Shown here: positions 16,339 through 24,984 of the stretch, piece by piece
Layout of the letters: the number at the start of each line of letters is the position of its first letter
Position numbering within the stretch: position 1 is the stretch's first letter
Assembly: GCA_964588495.1 (NCBI GenBank)
Contig: CAZPPS010000007.1
Span: 1-64,000 of the forward strand
Direction: 5' to 3'
DNA: 64,000 nt
DNA from: CAVPKN01 sp964588495
GTDB lineage: Bacteria > Chlamydiota > Chlamydiia > Chlamydiales > JAAKFR01
Notes under the pieces: model-generated
The model's input: only the letters and a program-made list of their open reading frames with translations
Told to the model about the DNA's origin: nothing
Databases searched by the model: none
Made by a program: the position numbers and the translations under genes

Positions 16339-19260
16339 TTATTTTGTCTCTACGGGAATGAGCTCCCTGCCTTCGTAGTTGATGAGTTTGCGCAGTTTTT
16401 CTTTGGTGGTCTCTTCTGGGTAGGAGAGGTTCGCTTTTTGTTCGAGAGTTCCGTTGACACAAATGGCAAGGCGGCGGGTATTTTCTTTGCCTAAAAATTC
16501 CTGCGCGTGCGCTACAAATTCTTCATAAGTCAGCTCTTGCATGGCCTGGATCTTTTTGTCCATCCAGTCGAAATCGCCGTCATATTGGAAAGCGATTAAG
16601 TGGAGGAAGGTTCCCATTTTGTTCATCGTTTCGGCGGGGTGCTTGAATTGCTCGAGCGAGGCTGTTTTGATCGATTCAAAGCGCTCTTTGGGCATCACAG
16701 TGTCTGTGAGGTTTTGGAGGCTTGATTCAATGAAAAGCTCAAATCGGGAGAGCAGATCGCGTGTTGCGTGAGAGCTTGATTGGATCGCAAAAAAGCAATA
16801 GAGGTGCCGTTCGAGCTCCTGCGACCAGTTTGTCACAAGATAGGCTGTTTGTTGCTTGGTTCTCAGCTCGCTAAAAAATGGCTCCTCAAGACCTTTTGTG
16901 AGGATTTCTTGGGCAGCTCTGCGCTTGAATGAAAAATTCCCGCAATCGGCTGTTAAAATCAGAGCATTAGAAGGGTTTTTGCTCTTTAAAACGAGCCAGG
17001 AAGGGTGATCTTGAGCTGGGAGGGCTGCAACTTCAATTTTAGGATGTTTATTTTTTGGATAAGCTGAAAAGCCCAAAGTATCCTTGACCGTCTCCCAAGC
17101 TGTTTTGGACTCCGTTTCTGTGCAGTTTCCGTAGATCATCCCTTCTACGTAGCTCTCTTTTAAAACGTTTTTAGAAAAGCTTGTGAAGTGGTCGAACTTA
17201 ATTTTCTTAATGGCTATCTGTTTTTGCTGATAGCCGGAAAAATCCTTAAAAAGGACCCCTAGCAAGAGCTCGCTCCCCTCTTTGAGGGGATTTGCATTCA
17301 AAGAGTTTGCGTAATCACGTTCTAACATCTCTTTGTAGAGGGCAAATTCCGTTTTGTTTGGCTGAATTGTTTTCATTGTGGCAGTCACAGCTTTAAGCAA
17401 CTCGATGGCTTTATCGCTATAACCGCTCACTTTAAGCTCTAAAGCATCGTGTTTGGGCTTTAGAGAATATGAGAGCCCGCCCATTAAAGCCTCGTAAGAG
17501 GAGGTCTTCAAAGCTTCGTTGACTGCGTGGCAATAGAGATCTGCGAGCGCATGGCTCATCGGCTTAGCATCGGAAATCTGGGGCGTTTTAAACGAGAATG
17601 TCCAACAGATTTGGGGAACTAAAAACTGTTCGTCCACAGCCGAATAAATTTTCCCGAAATCATCATCCTGAATCAACTTTGGCTGAGGAAGAATGCGCTC
17701 TTTTTCTGAAAGTTTGCCCTTAATTGCTAAATTGGCAGGAATGAAAGGGTTGGGACGGGGAATGGACATCGCCGCATTCACAGCAACCTCTTTCCACTTC
17801 TTCATATGGGCAGGATTGATATTCACGACAGAATATTGAACGCCCATCCATCTCTCTTTAGCTGTGGGCTCGATTTTTGAAACGTGCGGGGAAGCCACAA
17901 GGGTATACTGACAGCATTCCGGTGTCAGTTTTACAATCAGCTCTTCGATTTTTTCGGGTGCATAGCGCGTTGGGAGAAGCGTTTTATGAGGATATGTCTC
18001 CAAAGGCTCATCGATCATGTTTTGCGCGTAGTCAGAAACTAAATCATAAATCGATTCTCTGGATTGATAGCGGTAGCGGAGCTCTTCGATCTTGCACACT
18101 TCGTCATAAATGTAGCGTGGGACGCCACTCGATTTCAGGGCAGCAATCGCTCCAAAGCAACGTTCGATCACTTTGTCATATTCCTGAACCCCTTTGGTTG
18201 TGAGTTGAATAGAAAGTGAAAGAAGACACTGATCATTTCCTAAGCGGTTATTGCCAACGCCTAAAGCTTCAGCCAGATTTTCCCGTTTGAGCTGCGCCAG
18301 AAGAGAAGTCGAGCCTTCATGGCCCAAAACATGGCTCAAAAGCTTGTCTGCATGGATTTCCCGGTCTTGTCCATAAAATCGGGGAATTTCCCAAGAGAGC
18401 TCTAAGAGTTGCAAATCCTGAAAAGGGCGGATTACGCAGAGCTTAGGCTCAGGGCAGCTTGCCAAAATTGGATCAACAAACGAAGAGGCTGCTTTATTTT
18501 GGTTTTTGACTGCCGAAAAGATCGAGACAACTTCTTTTTCAAGTTGATCCAGATCTGAAGGGGAATAAACCACAAGGTGCATCAAATTAGCGCTATAATG
18601 ATCAGCATACCAAGCTTTCAGCTCGTCTTGCGAAATGTTTTTCAGAGTCTCTGAATTTCCGATGCAAAAACGGTGAAAAGGGTGTTTGCTGTTGGCGAGC
18701 TCTTTTTTGACAAAATGCATTCTCCAGGCGTCCATTGGCACATCTTTGCAGTATTCTTGATGGATCGCTTTGCATTCCCGGTCCACTCCAGAGGGGTTAA
18801 ACAGGGGAGCGATAAAGAAGTTCCCAAAACGGTCAAGCGCTTCTGAAAATCCATTGTTGTTGACAGAAAAAATGTAGACAGTCCGGTCAGACATGGTAAA
18901 GGCGTTGCGTTTGCCGCCATGTTCGTCGAGATAACGGCAGTAGCCCGCTTCTTCAGGGTATTTTTCTGTCCCCAAAAACAAAAGGTGCTCCACAAAATGG
19001 GCCATCCCTGGTCTATCAGCAGGATCATCCCAGCTTCCTACTCCCACTGCAAGGGCAGCTCCCGATTCGTGTGTCTCAGGATCTGAGATGAGCAACGCTT
19101 CCAGGCCGTTTTCCAGACGAAGTTTTCGCATCTCCCGCTTCGCAAGGGCCGGCGTATCAATCGAGAGGCCGCATTGATCAATCACCACTTCATATTTGGG
19201 GAGATCAGCTCCAAGAACTGTCGTTATTGAGATCAGCAACAAAGAGATGAGTTTTTTCAT
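16339..19260 (-). CDS. ptr: Insulinase-family (M16) zinc protease, exported
   Basis: The 973 residues match pitrilysin-type M16 proteases. A signal peptide is evident (KKLISLLLISITTVLGADLP). The zinc motif HFVEHLLFLGTEKYPEE provides HxxEH, with the distal Glu in the usual region further on (~ECKAIHQEYCKD). A later catalytically inactive half is present, as expected. In Chlamydia the ptr homologue also neighbours plsB and the RNase G gene, as here. The role is peptide degradation in the periplasm. Confidence 0.92.
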   Translation of the reverse strand: MKKLISLLLISITTVLGADLPKYEVVIDQCGLSIDTPALAKREMRKLRLENGLEALLISDPETHESGAALAVGVGSWDDPADRPGMAHFVEHLLFLGTEKYPEEAGYCRYLDEHGGKRNAFTMSDRTVYIFSVNNNGFSEALDRFGNFFIAPLFNPSGVDRECKAIHQEYCKDVPMDAWRMHFVKKELANSKHPFHRFCIGNSETLKNISQDELKAWYADHYSANLMHLVVYSPSDLDQLEKEVVSIFSAVKNQNKAASSFVDPILASCPEPKLCVIRPFQDLQLLELSWEIPRFYGQDREIHADKLLSHVLGHEGSTSLLAQLKRENLAEALGVGNNRLGNDQCLLSLSIQLTTKGVQEYDKVIERCFGAIAALKSSGVPRYIYDEVCKIEELRYRYQSRESIYDLVSDYAQNMIDEPLETYPHKTLLPTRYAPEKIEELIVKLTPECCQYTLVASPHVSKIEPTAKERWMGVQYSVVNINPAHMKKWKEVAVNAAMSIPRPNPFIPANLAIKGKLSEKERILPQPKLIQDDDFGKIYSAVDEQFLVPQICWTFSFKTPQISDAKPMSHALADLYCHAVNEALKTSSYEALMGGLSYSLKPKHDALELKVSGYSDKAIELLKAVTATMKTIQPNKTEFALYKEMLERDYANSLNANPLKEGSELLLGVLFKDFSGYQQKQIAIKKIKFDHFTSFSKNVLKESYVEGMIYGNCTETESKTAWETVKDTLGFSAYPKNKHPKIEVAALPAQDHPSWLVLKSKNPSNALILTADCGNFSFKRRAAQEILTKGLEEPFFSELRTKQQTAYLVTNWSQELERHLYCFFAIQSSSHATRDLLSRFELFIESSLQNLTDTVMPKERFESIKTASLEQFKHPAETMNKMGTFLHLIAFQYDGDFDWMDKKIQAMQELTYEEFVAHAQEFLGKENTRRLAICVNGTLEQKANLSYPEETTKEKLRKLINYEGRELIPVETK

Positions 19261-19288
19261 TTAGATACCTTTATTAATTTTTGCTCTG

Positions 19289-19588
19289 CACGTCCGTAAC
19301 TGTGACCGCTCTGTGTTTCCGTATTTTTAAACACAAAGACACGAAGACACAAAGAAGAAAAGAGATGAGATATCATTTTTTTCCCTCTCTGTGTTCTCTC
19401 TAGTCCTCTGTGGTTTTTTAAATTCCCGCAACACTTTGACTCTCAATGTTGTGGAAATTTATTAAAAACCACAGAGGGCACAGAGAACACAGAGAAGAAT
19501 TTATTTTTTTCTTTGTGTCTTCGTGTCTTTGTGTTTAAAAACACGGAAACACGGGTGGGTCACGGTCACGGACACGGTCACGCACGGA
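19289..19588. repeat. Nested ~300-bp inverted repeat with periodic arms
   Basis: The outer arms carry GTGACC/GTGTCC-type hexamers (right arm gggtcacggtcacggacacg) and tgtttccgtatttttaaac versus gtttaaaaacacggaaaca. The inner arms are cacaaagacacgaagacac versus gtgtcttcgtgtctttgtg, and ctctgtggttttttaaa versus ttaaaaaccacagag. The right end overlaps the last codons of plsB. This element fills the 19261-19577 gap. Confidence 0.85.
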
Positions 19589-20585
19589 TTTTTTCTTTTA
19601 GTAATGCATAATTTTGGTTCACAATATCCCAGATATAGTGGGCACGCGCCGCCCTTTTTTGGTGCCGATCCCCAACATCTGCCCCCGGGAAGTTTTCCAT
19701 ATCCAGCTCTTTTCCGAAGCCAAACAACGCTCCCTCTCTTTTAGCTTTTCTCCTTTCACCCAGCTCCGTTTCGATGGAGGGGGGAGGAGGCATGATGTCA
19801 AAGGTGAGAAGCGATAAGGGATAAAAATGGACAGGTTTTGTAGATTGTTTGGCAATGAGCCTAAACATTTCGATACTTTGGGGATCAAAAGGAGCTACTT
19901 CTACAACACCTTCTGCGTTCTGGCGATCGCGTCCACCACTTGGAGCCACATAAATAAACCTTGAGCCCTCAGAGAGAATCTCCTTCATCCGGTTCATGGT
20001 CCGCTGATTGTGGATCAATTTTTCTTCTTTCTTTTCTGGAGGATTATCGATGTGCCGCTTGGAATAGATGCATAGCAGGTTGCGTCCCATGCTAAAGGGG
20101 ATTGCCATGGGATCGGTTAAAACACGGTCTCCGGCAACAAAAATCACCTCTTGTCCCAATTTTAGATAATCTTTTTCCAAGATCAGGCTCATCAATTGGG
20201 GATCCACCTCAGTTTGGTGATTGGCAAACATCACGGCGTTTTCTCCCCGTTCGATTTGCTCAGCGATTTTGGCCATATTTTCTAGCCCGAGGATATAGCT
20301 TCTTTTTTGGTCGACAAGGGGCCGGATAAATTCGATGCCGAATTGATAGTAATTATAGGGCGCTACAATCTTCTGGTGGTAGGAAGAAAAAGCATGCGGC
20401 TTTATCACTTGCTCTTTGATGAGCTCAAGAAGCTTTTCGAAAACAGGATCAAAGTCTTTTCTCTCAAAACCTGACGCCGTCATTGATTCGACATAGCTTT
20501 CATAAAGCTGTCTGCATTGTGTGTAAACTCTTTCAGGGAGCTCTTTCTTTTCCAATGCGCCCTGAAGCTTGTCTAAAAAATCCAT
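19578..20585 (-). CDS. plsB: Glycerol-3-phosphate acyltransferase, plant/chloroplast type
   Basis: Acylates sn-glycerol-3-phosphate at position 1, the first step of phospholipid synthesis. The 335 residues contain the acyltransferase motif FANHQTEVDP (NHxxxxD) and the later substrate-binding region (FIYVAPSGGRDR; PLSLLTFDIMPPP) characteristic of the soluble chloroplast-like form found in Chlamydia. It is much shorter than E. coli PlsB. It starts 2 nt after the RNase G gene ends, so the two are co-transcribed. The stop codon lies inside an inverted-repeat element. Confidence 0.92.
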   Translation of the reverse strand: MDFLDKLQGALEKKELPERVYTQCRQLYESYVESMTASGFERKDFDPVFEKLLELIKEQVIKPHAFSSYHQKIVAPYNYYQFGIEFIRPLVDQKRSYILGLENMAKIAEQIERGENAVMFANHQTEVDPQLMSLILEKDYLKLGQEVIFVAGDRVLTDPMAIPFSMGRNLLCIYSKRHIDNPPEKKEEKLIHNQRTMNRMKEILSEGSRFIYVAPSGGRDRQNAEGVVEVAPFDPQSIEMFRLIAKQSTKPVHFYPLSLLTFDIMPPPPSIETELGERRKAKREGALFGFGKELDMENFPGADVGDRHQKRAARAHYIWDIVNQNYALLKEKIRA

Positions 20586-20587
20586 AA

Positions 20588-22138
20588 TTATACGTCTAAG
20601 ATCTCTTTAGTTACTGTAGAATAGAGATGAAAATGGTTGAGGTGTAGCTGATCTGAAGTTTCAAATTCAAGCTGTGCCTTCAATTTTTTACTCATTTTGT
20701 CTAAAAATTCCTTTTCCGATGTTCTTTCCATATAATGGTCTAAATCGGGGTGTGTGATCAGGCGAAGGCCAAACTGCTGCATATTTTGGGCAGCCTTTTT
20801 TATCGCCCGCTCAATTTCGATTACAATACTTTCATGGGTTTTTATCAAAGCACTTCCTGTGCAATAAGGGCAGCTTGTAAACATCGTTTGAATCAAGGAT
20901 TCCCGGTTACGCTGCCTTGTCATCTCAACAAGTCCAAATTCGCTCATCCCTAAAATCGTGCACTTGGCAGAATCGTCTTTCATACAATCTTTGAGCCTTT
21001 CAAGGACACGGCGCTGATTTTTTCGTGAGCGCATATCAATAAAGTCAACGATGACGAGTCCGCCCACATTGCGCAAACGGAGCTGCCGCGCAATTTCCTG
21101 GGCAGCTTCCAGATTGATCCTAACAAGGGCCTCTTCAACATCATTGTCTGAGTTGCCTCCAAGGCTTCTTCCTGAGTTGACGTCGATGGTGTACATCGCC
21201 TCTGTCCGATCAAAAAAGAGATAGCCCCCGCTTTGGAGCCAGATTTTGCGCTTTGTCGCCTTTTCAATTTCCCTTTCGACATTAAATCTTTCAAACATCG
21301 GCGTTTTGTCACGGTAATATTCGATCCTTAGAGGATGCTCTTCACTGAAACGGGCATAGTACCGTTTGCAATTTTGGTAAGTGGCATAGTCATCGACAAG
21401 AAGGCGGTCATATTTTTTATCGACACAAGCCATGACTGTCCGTTTGATGATGTCCGATTCTTCAAACAGCAAAGTGGGTTTTGTCGATTTATCGAATTTT
21501 TCCATGATGGTTTGCCATGAACTGAGAAGATCGTGCGCTTCATCGATCAACATATCGGTGCTCGCTTCACGGCTCGCTGTCCTGCAAATCAAGCCCATGT
21601 CATGGGGCATTTCAAAGGCGCGGATCAGTTTTTTGAGCTTGTCGCGCGATTCTTTGTCTTCAATTTTACGGGAAACACCTCTGTGAGGGGAGTTCGGGAG
21701 CATCACAAGGTATCTTCCGGCAATGGAAATGTTGGATGTGAGCCTCGCCCCTTTAGTTCCAATGGGTTCTTTAACGACCTGTACAAGGACAGGATGATCA
21801 ATTTTCATGATCTCTTCGATATTGAGCTTTTGCGTCTTGCGCATATCTACTTTTTGGATGTCGTAATCAAGATCGAAATCCATGTCGAAGAGCTGCTCAA
21901 ATTTCTTCGTGTTCTCAATGATATCCGACATGTGGATGAAGCCATTTTCACCCTCGTTGATATCGATGAAGGCCGATTGGATATTGTGAAGAATATTTGT
22001 CACTCTGCCGCGGTAAATATTACCGGTCAGTTGCCGTGCTTTTTTTCTCTCAATGATGAGATCGGTTAGCACTCCGCCTTTTAAATGTGCATAGCGAATC
22101 TCTTTGGATTCGATATTTAGTAGAACATCATTGTCCAT
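20588..22138 (-). CDS. rng: Ribonuclease G/E family endoribonuclease
   Basis: Single-strand-specific 5'-end-sensing endoribonuclease for rRNA maturation and mRNA decay. The 516 residues contain the N-terminal S1 domain (GNIYRGRVTNILHNIQSAFI, GFIHMSDI), the 5' sensor, and the DNase I-like catalytic region (YTIDVNSGRS and GLVIVDFIDM supply the metal-binding Asp residues). The zinc-link cysteines are present (TSCPYCTGSA). It lacks the long RNase E scaffold tail, so it is G-like. A structured leader may precede it (22159-22260). Confidence 0.95.
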   Translation of the reverse strand: MDNDVLLNIESKEIRYAHLKGGVLTDLIIERKKARQLTGNIYRGRVTNILHNIQSAFIDINEGENGFIHMSDIIENTKKFEQLFDMDFDLDYDIQKVDMRKTQKLNIEEIMKIDHPVLVQVVKEPIGTKGARLTSNISIAGRYLVMLPNSPHRGVSRKIEDKESRDKLKKLIRAFEMPHDMGLICRTASREASTDMLIDEAHDLLSSWQTIMEKFDKSTKPTLLFEESDIIKRTVMACVDKKYDRLLVDDYATYQNCKRYYARFSEEHPLRIEYYRDKTPMFERFNVEREIEKATKRKIWLQSGGYLFFDRTEAMYTIDVNSGRSLGGNSDNDVEEALVRINLEAAQEIARQLRLRNVGGLVIVDFIDMRSRKNQRRVLERLKDCMKDDSAKCTILGMSEFGLVEMTRQRNRESLIQTMFTSCPYCTGSALIKTHESIVIEIERAIKKAAQNMQQFGLRLITHPDLDHYMERTSEKEFLDKMSKKLKAQLEFETSDQLHLNHFHLYSTVTKEILDV

Positions 22139-22158
22139 GGGTCACCCTTTCAGTCAGG

Positions 22159-22260
22159 TGGAATAGAAGCGTTAACTACCTTCAAGACCCAGATATCTCA
22201 AAAACTCGTTAGGGAAGTCCCTAGATTTAAAATGTAAATTTACAAAACCCTTCTATTCCA
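22159..22260 (-). promoter_or_regulatory. Potential structured 5' leader of rng
   Basis: A perfect 11-bp inverted repeat (TGGAATAGAAG at 22159-22169; CTTCTATTCCA at 22250-22260) closes an ~80-nt interval. That interval contains two smaller palindromes (AGGGACTTCCCT and TGTAAATTTACA). It lies 21 bp upstream of the rng ATG and would form a multibranched RNA on the minus strand. Confidence 0.45.
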
Positions 22261-22385
22261 GAAGTTCAATAAAAAAATTCAATACTTTGGTTCAGAAGTA
22301 TAGCAAATGTTACGAGCTTTTGCCACATAAAAAAACTGGCCCTAAATGAAAGATTCCCGTATTCTCGACGCTCTTGGCCCTTAGG

Positions 22386-22556
22386 TTAACCTGAGTTTTG
22401 GGTTATTTTCCCTCATCCTCAGCGATTTTTGTGGTCCAAATCACACTTTTTTGCTCGCAAATAGCGTTTTCAACTATGAGCTTCGCAAAAAAATGCGATT
22501 TTGCCTCACAAAAATCCACTGATTATGAGGAAAAATAACCCAAAACTCAGTTTAGG
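22386..22556. repeat. MITE-like palindromic repeat, copy 1
   Basis: A ~170-bp element has long imperfect terminal inverted repeats (ctgagttttgggttatttt on the left; aaaataacccaaaactcag on the right) and an internal tgctcgcaaatagcg...gcgattttgcctcac segment. A second copy sits at 57768-57933 with high identity. Its right edge is only 8 bp from the start of the DUF177 gene. Confidence 0.88.
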
Positions 22557-22563
22557 TTACAAA

Positions 22564-23001
22564 ATGGATGACACGTTTAAAATTTTTGTCCACCGTCTCA
22601 AAGACGGACACCAAGAGAAGATTGAAGAATCTCTCGATCCTTCTTTTTTGGATATAAATGAAAAAGATTTGAAATTTAGCGCGCCTGTTGAAATCGAAGG
22701 GAATGCCAGTTTTGCTGATGGAATGCTGGTCCTTCACCTCAGCGTTGAAACAGAAGCGTCGATGTCCTGTGCCATCTGTAATCAACCTTGCCCCTTCAAA
22801 ATTTCTATTCCCCATTTTTATTACACAATTCCTTTGGAAGAGATCAAGGGAAGTGTCTTTAATTACCAAAATGCTTTAAGAGAGGCGATTTTAATCGAAA
22901 TCCCTTATACGACAGAATGCAATAGTGGCGATTGCCCAGAAAGAGCATCTCTGGCAAAATATATTACACCTAAAGGAGATCAAAATGGCAGTACCACGTA
23001 A
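22564..23001 (+). CDS. DUF177/YceD family protein
   Basis: The ATG at 22564 gives 145 residues; an apparent longer frame starts inside the repeat element and is rejected. The sequence has the YceD pattern: DDTFKIFVHRLKDGH, VEIEGNASFADGMLVLHLSV, a CxxC-like pair (SCAICNQPC) and the C-terminal NSGDCPERASLAK. The gene directly precedes and overlaps rpmF by 17 nt, the widely conserved yceD-rpmF arrangement. The family is linked to large-subunit rRNA processing in some bacteria. Confidence 0.88.
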   Translation: MDDTFKIFVHRLKDGHQEKIEESLDPSFLDINEKDLKFSAPVEIEGNASFADGMLVLHLSVETEASMSCAICNQPCPFKISIPHFYYTIPLEEIKGSVFNYQNALREAILIEIPYTTECNSGDCPERASLAKYITPKGDQNGSTT

Positions 23002-23167
23002 CCGCATGAGCAATGCTCGCAAAAATTCAAAGCGTGCCCACCATGCAAAGCAACCTAAACAATGTACACCATGCCCCAACTGTGCAACACCAAGACTTTC
23101 ACACCGTCTTTGTTCCTCTTGCGGCTATTATGGCGACCGTTCGGTTATTAAATCGGATAAGGACTAG
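22985..23167 (+). CDS. rpmF: 50S ribosomal protein L32
   Basis: The ATG at 22985, preceded by a strong Shine-Dalgarno (aaaggag), gives 60 residues beginning MAVPRNRMSNARKNSKRAHH. Two CxxC pairs (CPNC and CSSC) make this the zinc-binding form of L32. It overlaps the DUF177 gene and precedes plsX, a common bacterial order and the one in Chlamydia. Confidence 0.97.
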   Translation: MAVPRNRMSNARKNSKRAHHAKQPKQCTPCPNCATPRLSHRLCSSCGYYGDRSVIKSDKD

Positions 23168-23170
23168 GGT

Positions 23171-23250
23171 CTAATCCCGTGCCCCTGCCCGTGCCCGTGC
23201 CCGATTTTGGGGAAACGGGCGGGCAGGGGCAAGGGCACGGGCACGATTAG
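23171..23250. repeat. GC-rich inverted repeat with GTGCCC-periodic arms
   Basis: The arms ctaatcccgtgcccctgccc and ggcaagggcacgggcacgat(tag) are reverse-complementary, and each consists of GTGCCC/CTGCCC hexamers. The element is bounded by CTAATC and GATTAG and fills the rpmF-plsX spacer up to 2 bp from the plsX ATG, so it probably folds in the mRNA over the plsX start. Confidence 0.85.
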
Positions 23251-23251
23251 T

Positions 23252-24214
23252 ATGGTCCGAATAGCTGTAGATCTGATGGGAAGCGATTCGTCCCCTCAGG
23301 AGATCTTTGAAGCCATTATCGCAGTTTCCAAAGAATTATCAAAAGATGACAACCTGGTTGTCATTGCTCAGCATTCCATTTTGTCTGCGCTCAGAGCCGA
23401 TTTCGGCCCTCTTGTCTCAAACTTTGAATTCATCACCACAGAAGATGCGATCGAGATGGACGAATCGCCCCTTTTTGCTGTCCGGCGAAAAAAAGATTCT
23501 TCCATGTCTGCCGGGATTCGTCTTCTCAAAGAAAAAGCCATCGACGCCTTTGTCTCAACGGGGAATACTGGGGCTTTGGTGGCTCTTGCAACCCTTCATC
23601 TGCCCCCGCTGCCAGGCGTTGAGCGGCCGGCACTTTTAGTCATGATGCCGACAGAAAAGGGGAAAGTTGTTGTTCTCGATGTCGGAGCCAATATCACCCC
23701 AAAACCTCAACATTTGTTTTCCTATGCAGTCATGGGAGCCTTTTATCATGTTGCAATGCTCGAAGGGAAAAAACCTAGAATTGGTCTTCTCAACATTGGT
23801 GTGGAAGAGCAGAAAGGGACCCATGAGCTGAAAGAAACCTACCAACTTTTGCAAAAAACCTTCGGAGAGTATTTTCTCGGCAATATCGAAGGTCGAGAGG
23901 TTTTTCAAGGCAAAATTGACATTTTAGTCACTGATGGTTTCACCGGAAATGTCTTTCTAAAAACATCCGAGGGAATCTCCGTCTTTCTCGCTGAATACTT
24001 GCAAAAGCATTTTGGCCTTCCAGAAGTTGTTTCCCATCTCCACCAGCAGTTTAATTATTCTGAGTATCCAGGTGCTTTCCTTTGCGGTGTCGAAGGAATC
24101 ATCGTCAAATGCCACGGCTTTTCCAACAAACAAGCCCTCATCAACGGCATCCGCCACGCCCATGCCCTCGCTTCCAAAGACATTCTGGGCAAGCTCAAGA
24201 GTAGCCTCGAGTAA
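23252..24214 (+). CDS. plsX: Phosphate acyltransferase PlsX
   Basis: Makes acyl-phosphate from acyl-ACP for phospholipid synthesis. Translation starts at the ATG at 23252 (VRIAVDLMGSDSSP), giving 320 residues; an upstream in-frame extension is repeat DNA. Family signatures: AVDLMGSD, SAGIRLLKEKAIDAFVSTGN, VLDVGANI, LLNIGVEEQKG and VTDGFTGNVFLKTSEG. No usual Shine-Dalgarno is visible because a GC-rich inverted repeat abuts the start. Confidence 0.96.
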   Translation: MVRIAVDLMGSDSSPQEIFEAIIAVSKELSKDDNLVVIAQHSILSALRADFGPLVSNFEFITTEDAIEMDESPLFAVRRKKDSSMSAGIRLLKEKAIDAFVSTGNTGALVALATLHLPPLPGVERPALLVMMPTEKGKVVVLDVGANITPKPQHLFSYAVMGAFYHVAMLEGKKPRIGLLNIGVEEQKGTHELKETYQLLQKTFGEYFLGNIEGREVFQGKIDILVTDGFTGNVFLKTSEGISVFLAEYLQKHFGLPEVVSHLHQQFNYSEYPGAFLCGVEGIIVKCHGFSNKQALINGIRHAHALASKDILGKLKSSLE

Positions 24215-24217
24215 TCT

Positions 24218-24317
24218 GCCGTGCCCGTGCTTGTGCCCGTGCCCGCCCGTTCCCGATGCTCTGTGAAAACTAAGACTTTGGGAAAGGGGCGGGCACGGGC
24301 ACAGGCACGGGCGCGGG
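24218..24317. repeat. GC-rich inverted repeat with GTGCCC-periodic arms
   Basis: The left arm gccgtgcccgtgcttgtgcc and right arm gggcacaggcacgggcgcgg are reverse-complementary around a central ~25-bp loop. Same hexamer architecture as 23171-23250. It starts 3 bp after the plsX stop and fills most of the spacer before the DUF47 gene. Confidence 0.85.
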
Positions 24318-24354
24318 AATTGCACCATTATTCTTTCTGTGGTAGAACCACATT

Positions 24355-24984
24355 ATGTTTAGAAAATTACTCCCGCACCGTGAACTTTTTTTTGATTATT
24401 TTGAAAGGCATGCTGCCATTTCTTATGAGGCTGCCCAGTTTTTGATTCAAATCATTGAAACTGAAAATAAAACGACGGACATGTTTCTTCATGCAAGGCA
24501 CTTGGAAAATGAGGGTGACTTAATTACCCATCAATGTGTCGCAGAGCTCCATAAAACCTTTATCACGCCAATGGATCGGATGGACATTCACCGTCTGATT
24601 ACAACTCTTGATAACATCAGCGACGAAATTGAGGGGCTTGCCAAGCGGATTTTTCTCTACAAGCTGCAAACTTTGAATTCCCCTTATGCGTCTAGTTTTG
24701 GGCAAATTCTCTTAAAATCGGTTCATGAAATTCTTTTGACTGTCAAAGAGTTTAGAAAAATGAAGCTGACAGATGCGATCAAAGAGCGCTTTGTAAAGAT
24801 CAATGAGCTGGAAAATGAAGCTGATAGCCTTCTGAGTGAAGCTCTCGAGAATCTTTTTGAAAAAGAGCAAGACACAAAAGAGTTGATCAAATGGAAAGAG
24901 ATCTATGAGCATTTAGAAAGAGCGACAGATGTTTGTGAGGATGCCTCAAACATTATTGAGGGAATCCTGATAGAAAATGAGTGA
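24355..24984 (+). CDS. DUF47 family phosphate-transport accessory protein
   Basis: The protein has 209 residues and is all helical. It has the PhoU-like DUF47 pattern: an N-terminal FRKLLPHRELFFDYFERHA, HLENEGDLITHQCVAELHKT, PMDRMDIHRLITTLDNISDE and ELENEADSLLSEAL. It overlaps the next gene, a Pit-type phosphate permease, by 8 bp. The DUF47-pit pairing is widespread and also present in Chlamydia. The likely role is control of the permease. Confidence 0.92.
   Translation: MFRKLLPHRELFFDYFERHAAISYEAAQFLIQIIETENKTTDMFLHARHLENEGDLITHQCVAELHKTFITPMDRMDIHRLITTLDNISDEIEGLAKRIFLYKLQTLNSPYASSFGQILLKSVHEILLTVKEFRKMKLTDAIKERFVKINELENEADSLLSEALENLFEKEQDTKELIKWKEIYEHLERATDVCEDASNIIEGILIENE

Noticed and set aside
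16339..19260. Two separate M16 subunits
   Set aside because: One continuous 973-residue frame with a single HxxEH and a signal peptide fits a one-chain pitrilysin-type protease.
19289..19588. CRISPR array suggested by short periodic repeats
   Set aside because: The units are contiguous, degenerate and arranged as complementary arms; there are no unique spacers and no cas genes.
22501..22563. Earlier start for the DUF177 gene at 22501
   Set aside because: That stretch belongs to the MITE-like repeat; the conserved protein begins at the ATG at 22564.
23207..23251. N-terminal extension of PlsX from position 23207
   Set aside because: It is translated from the right arm of a GC-rich inverted repeat; the conserved PlsX start is at 23252.
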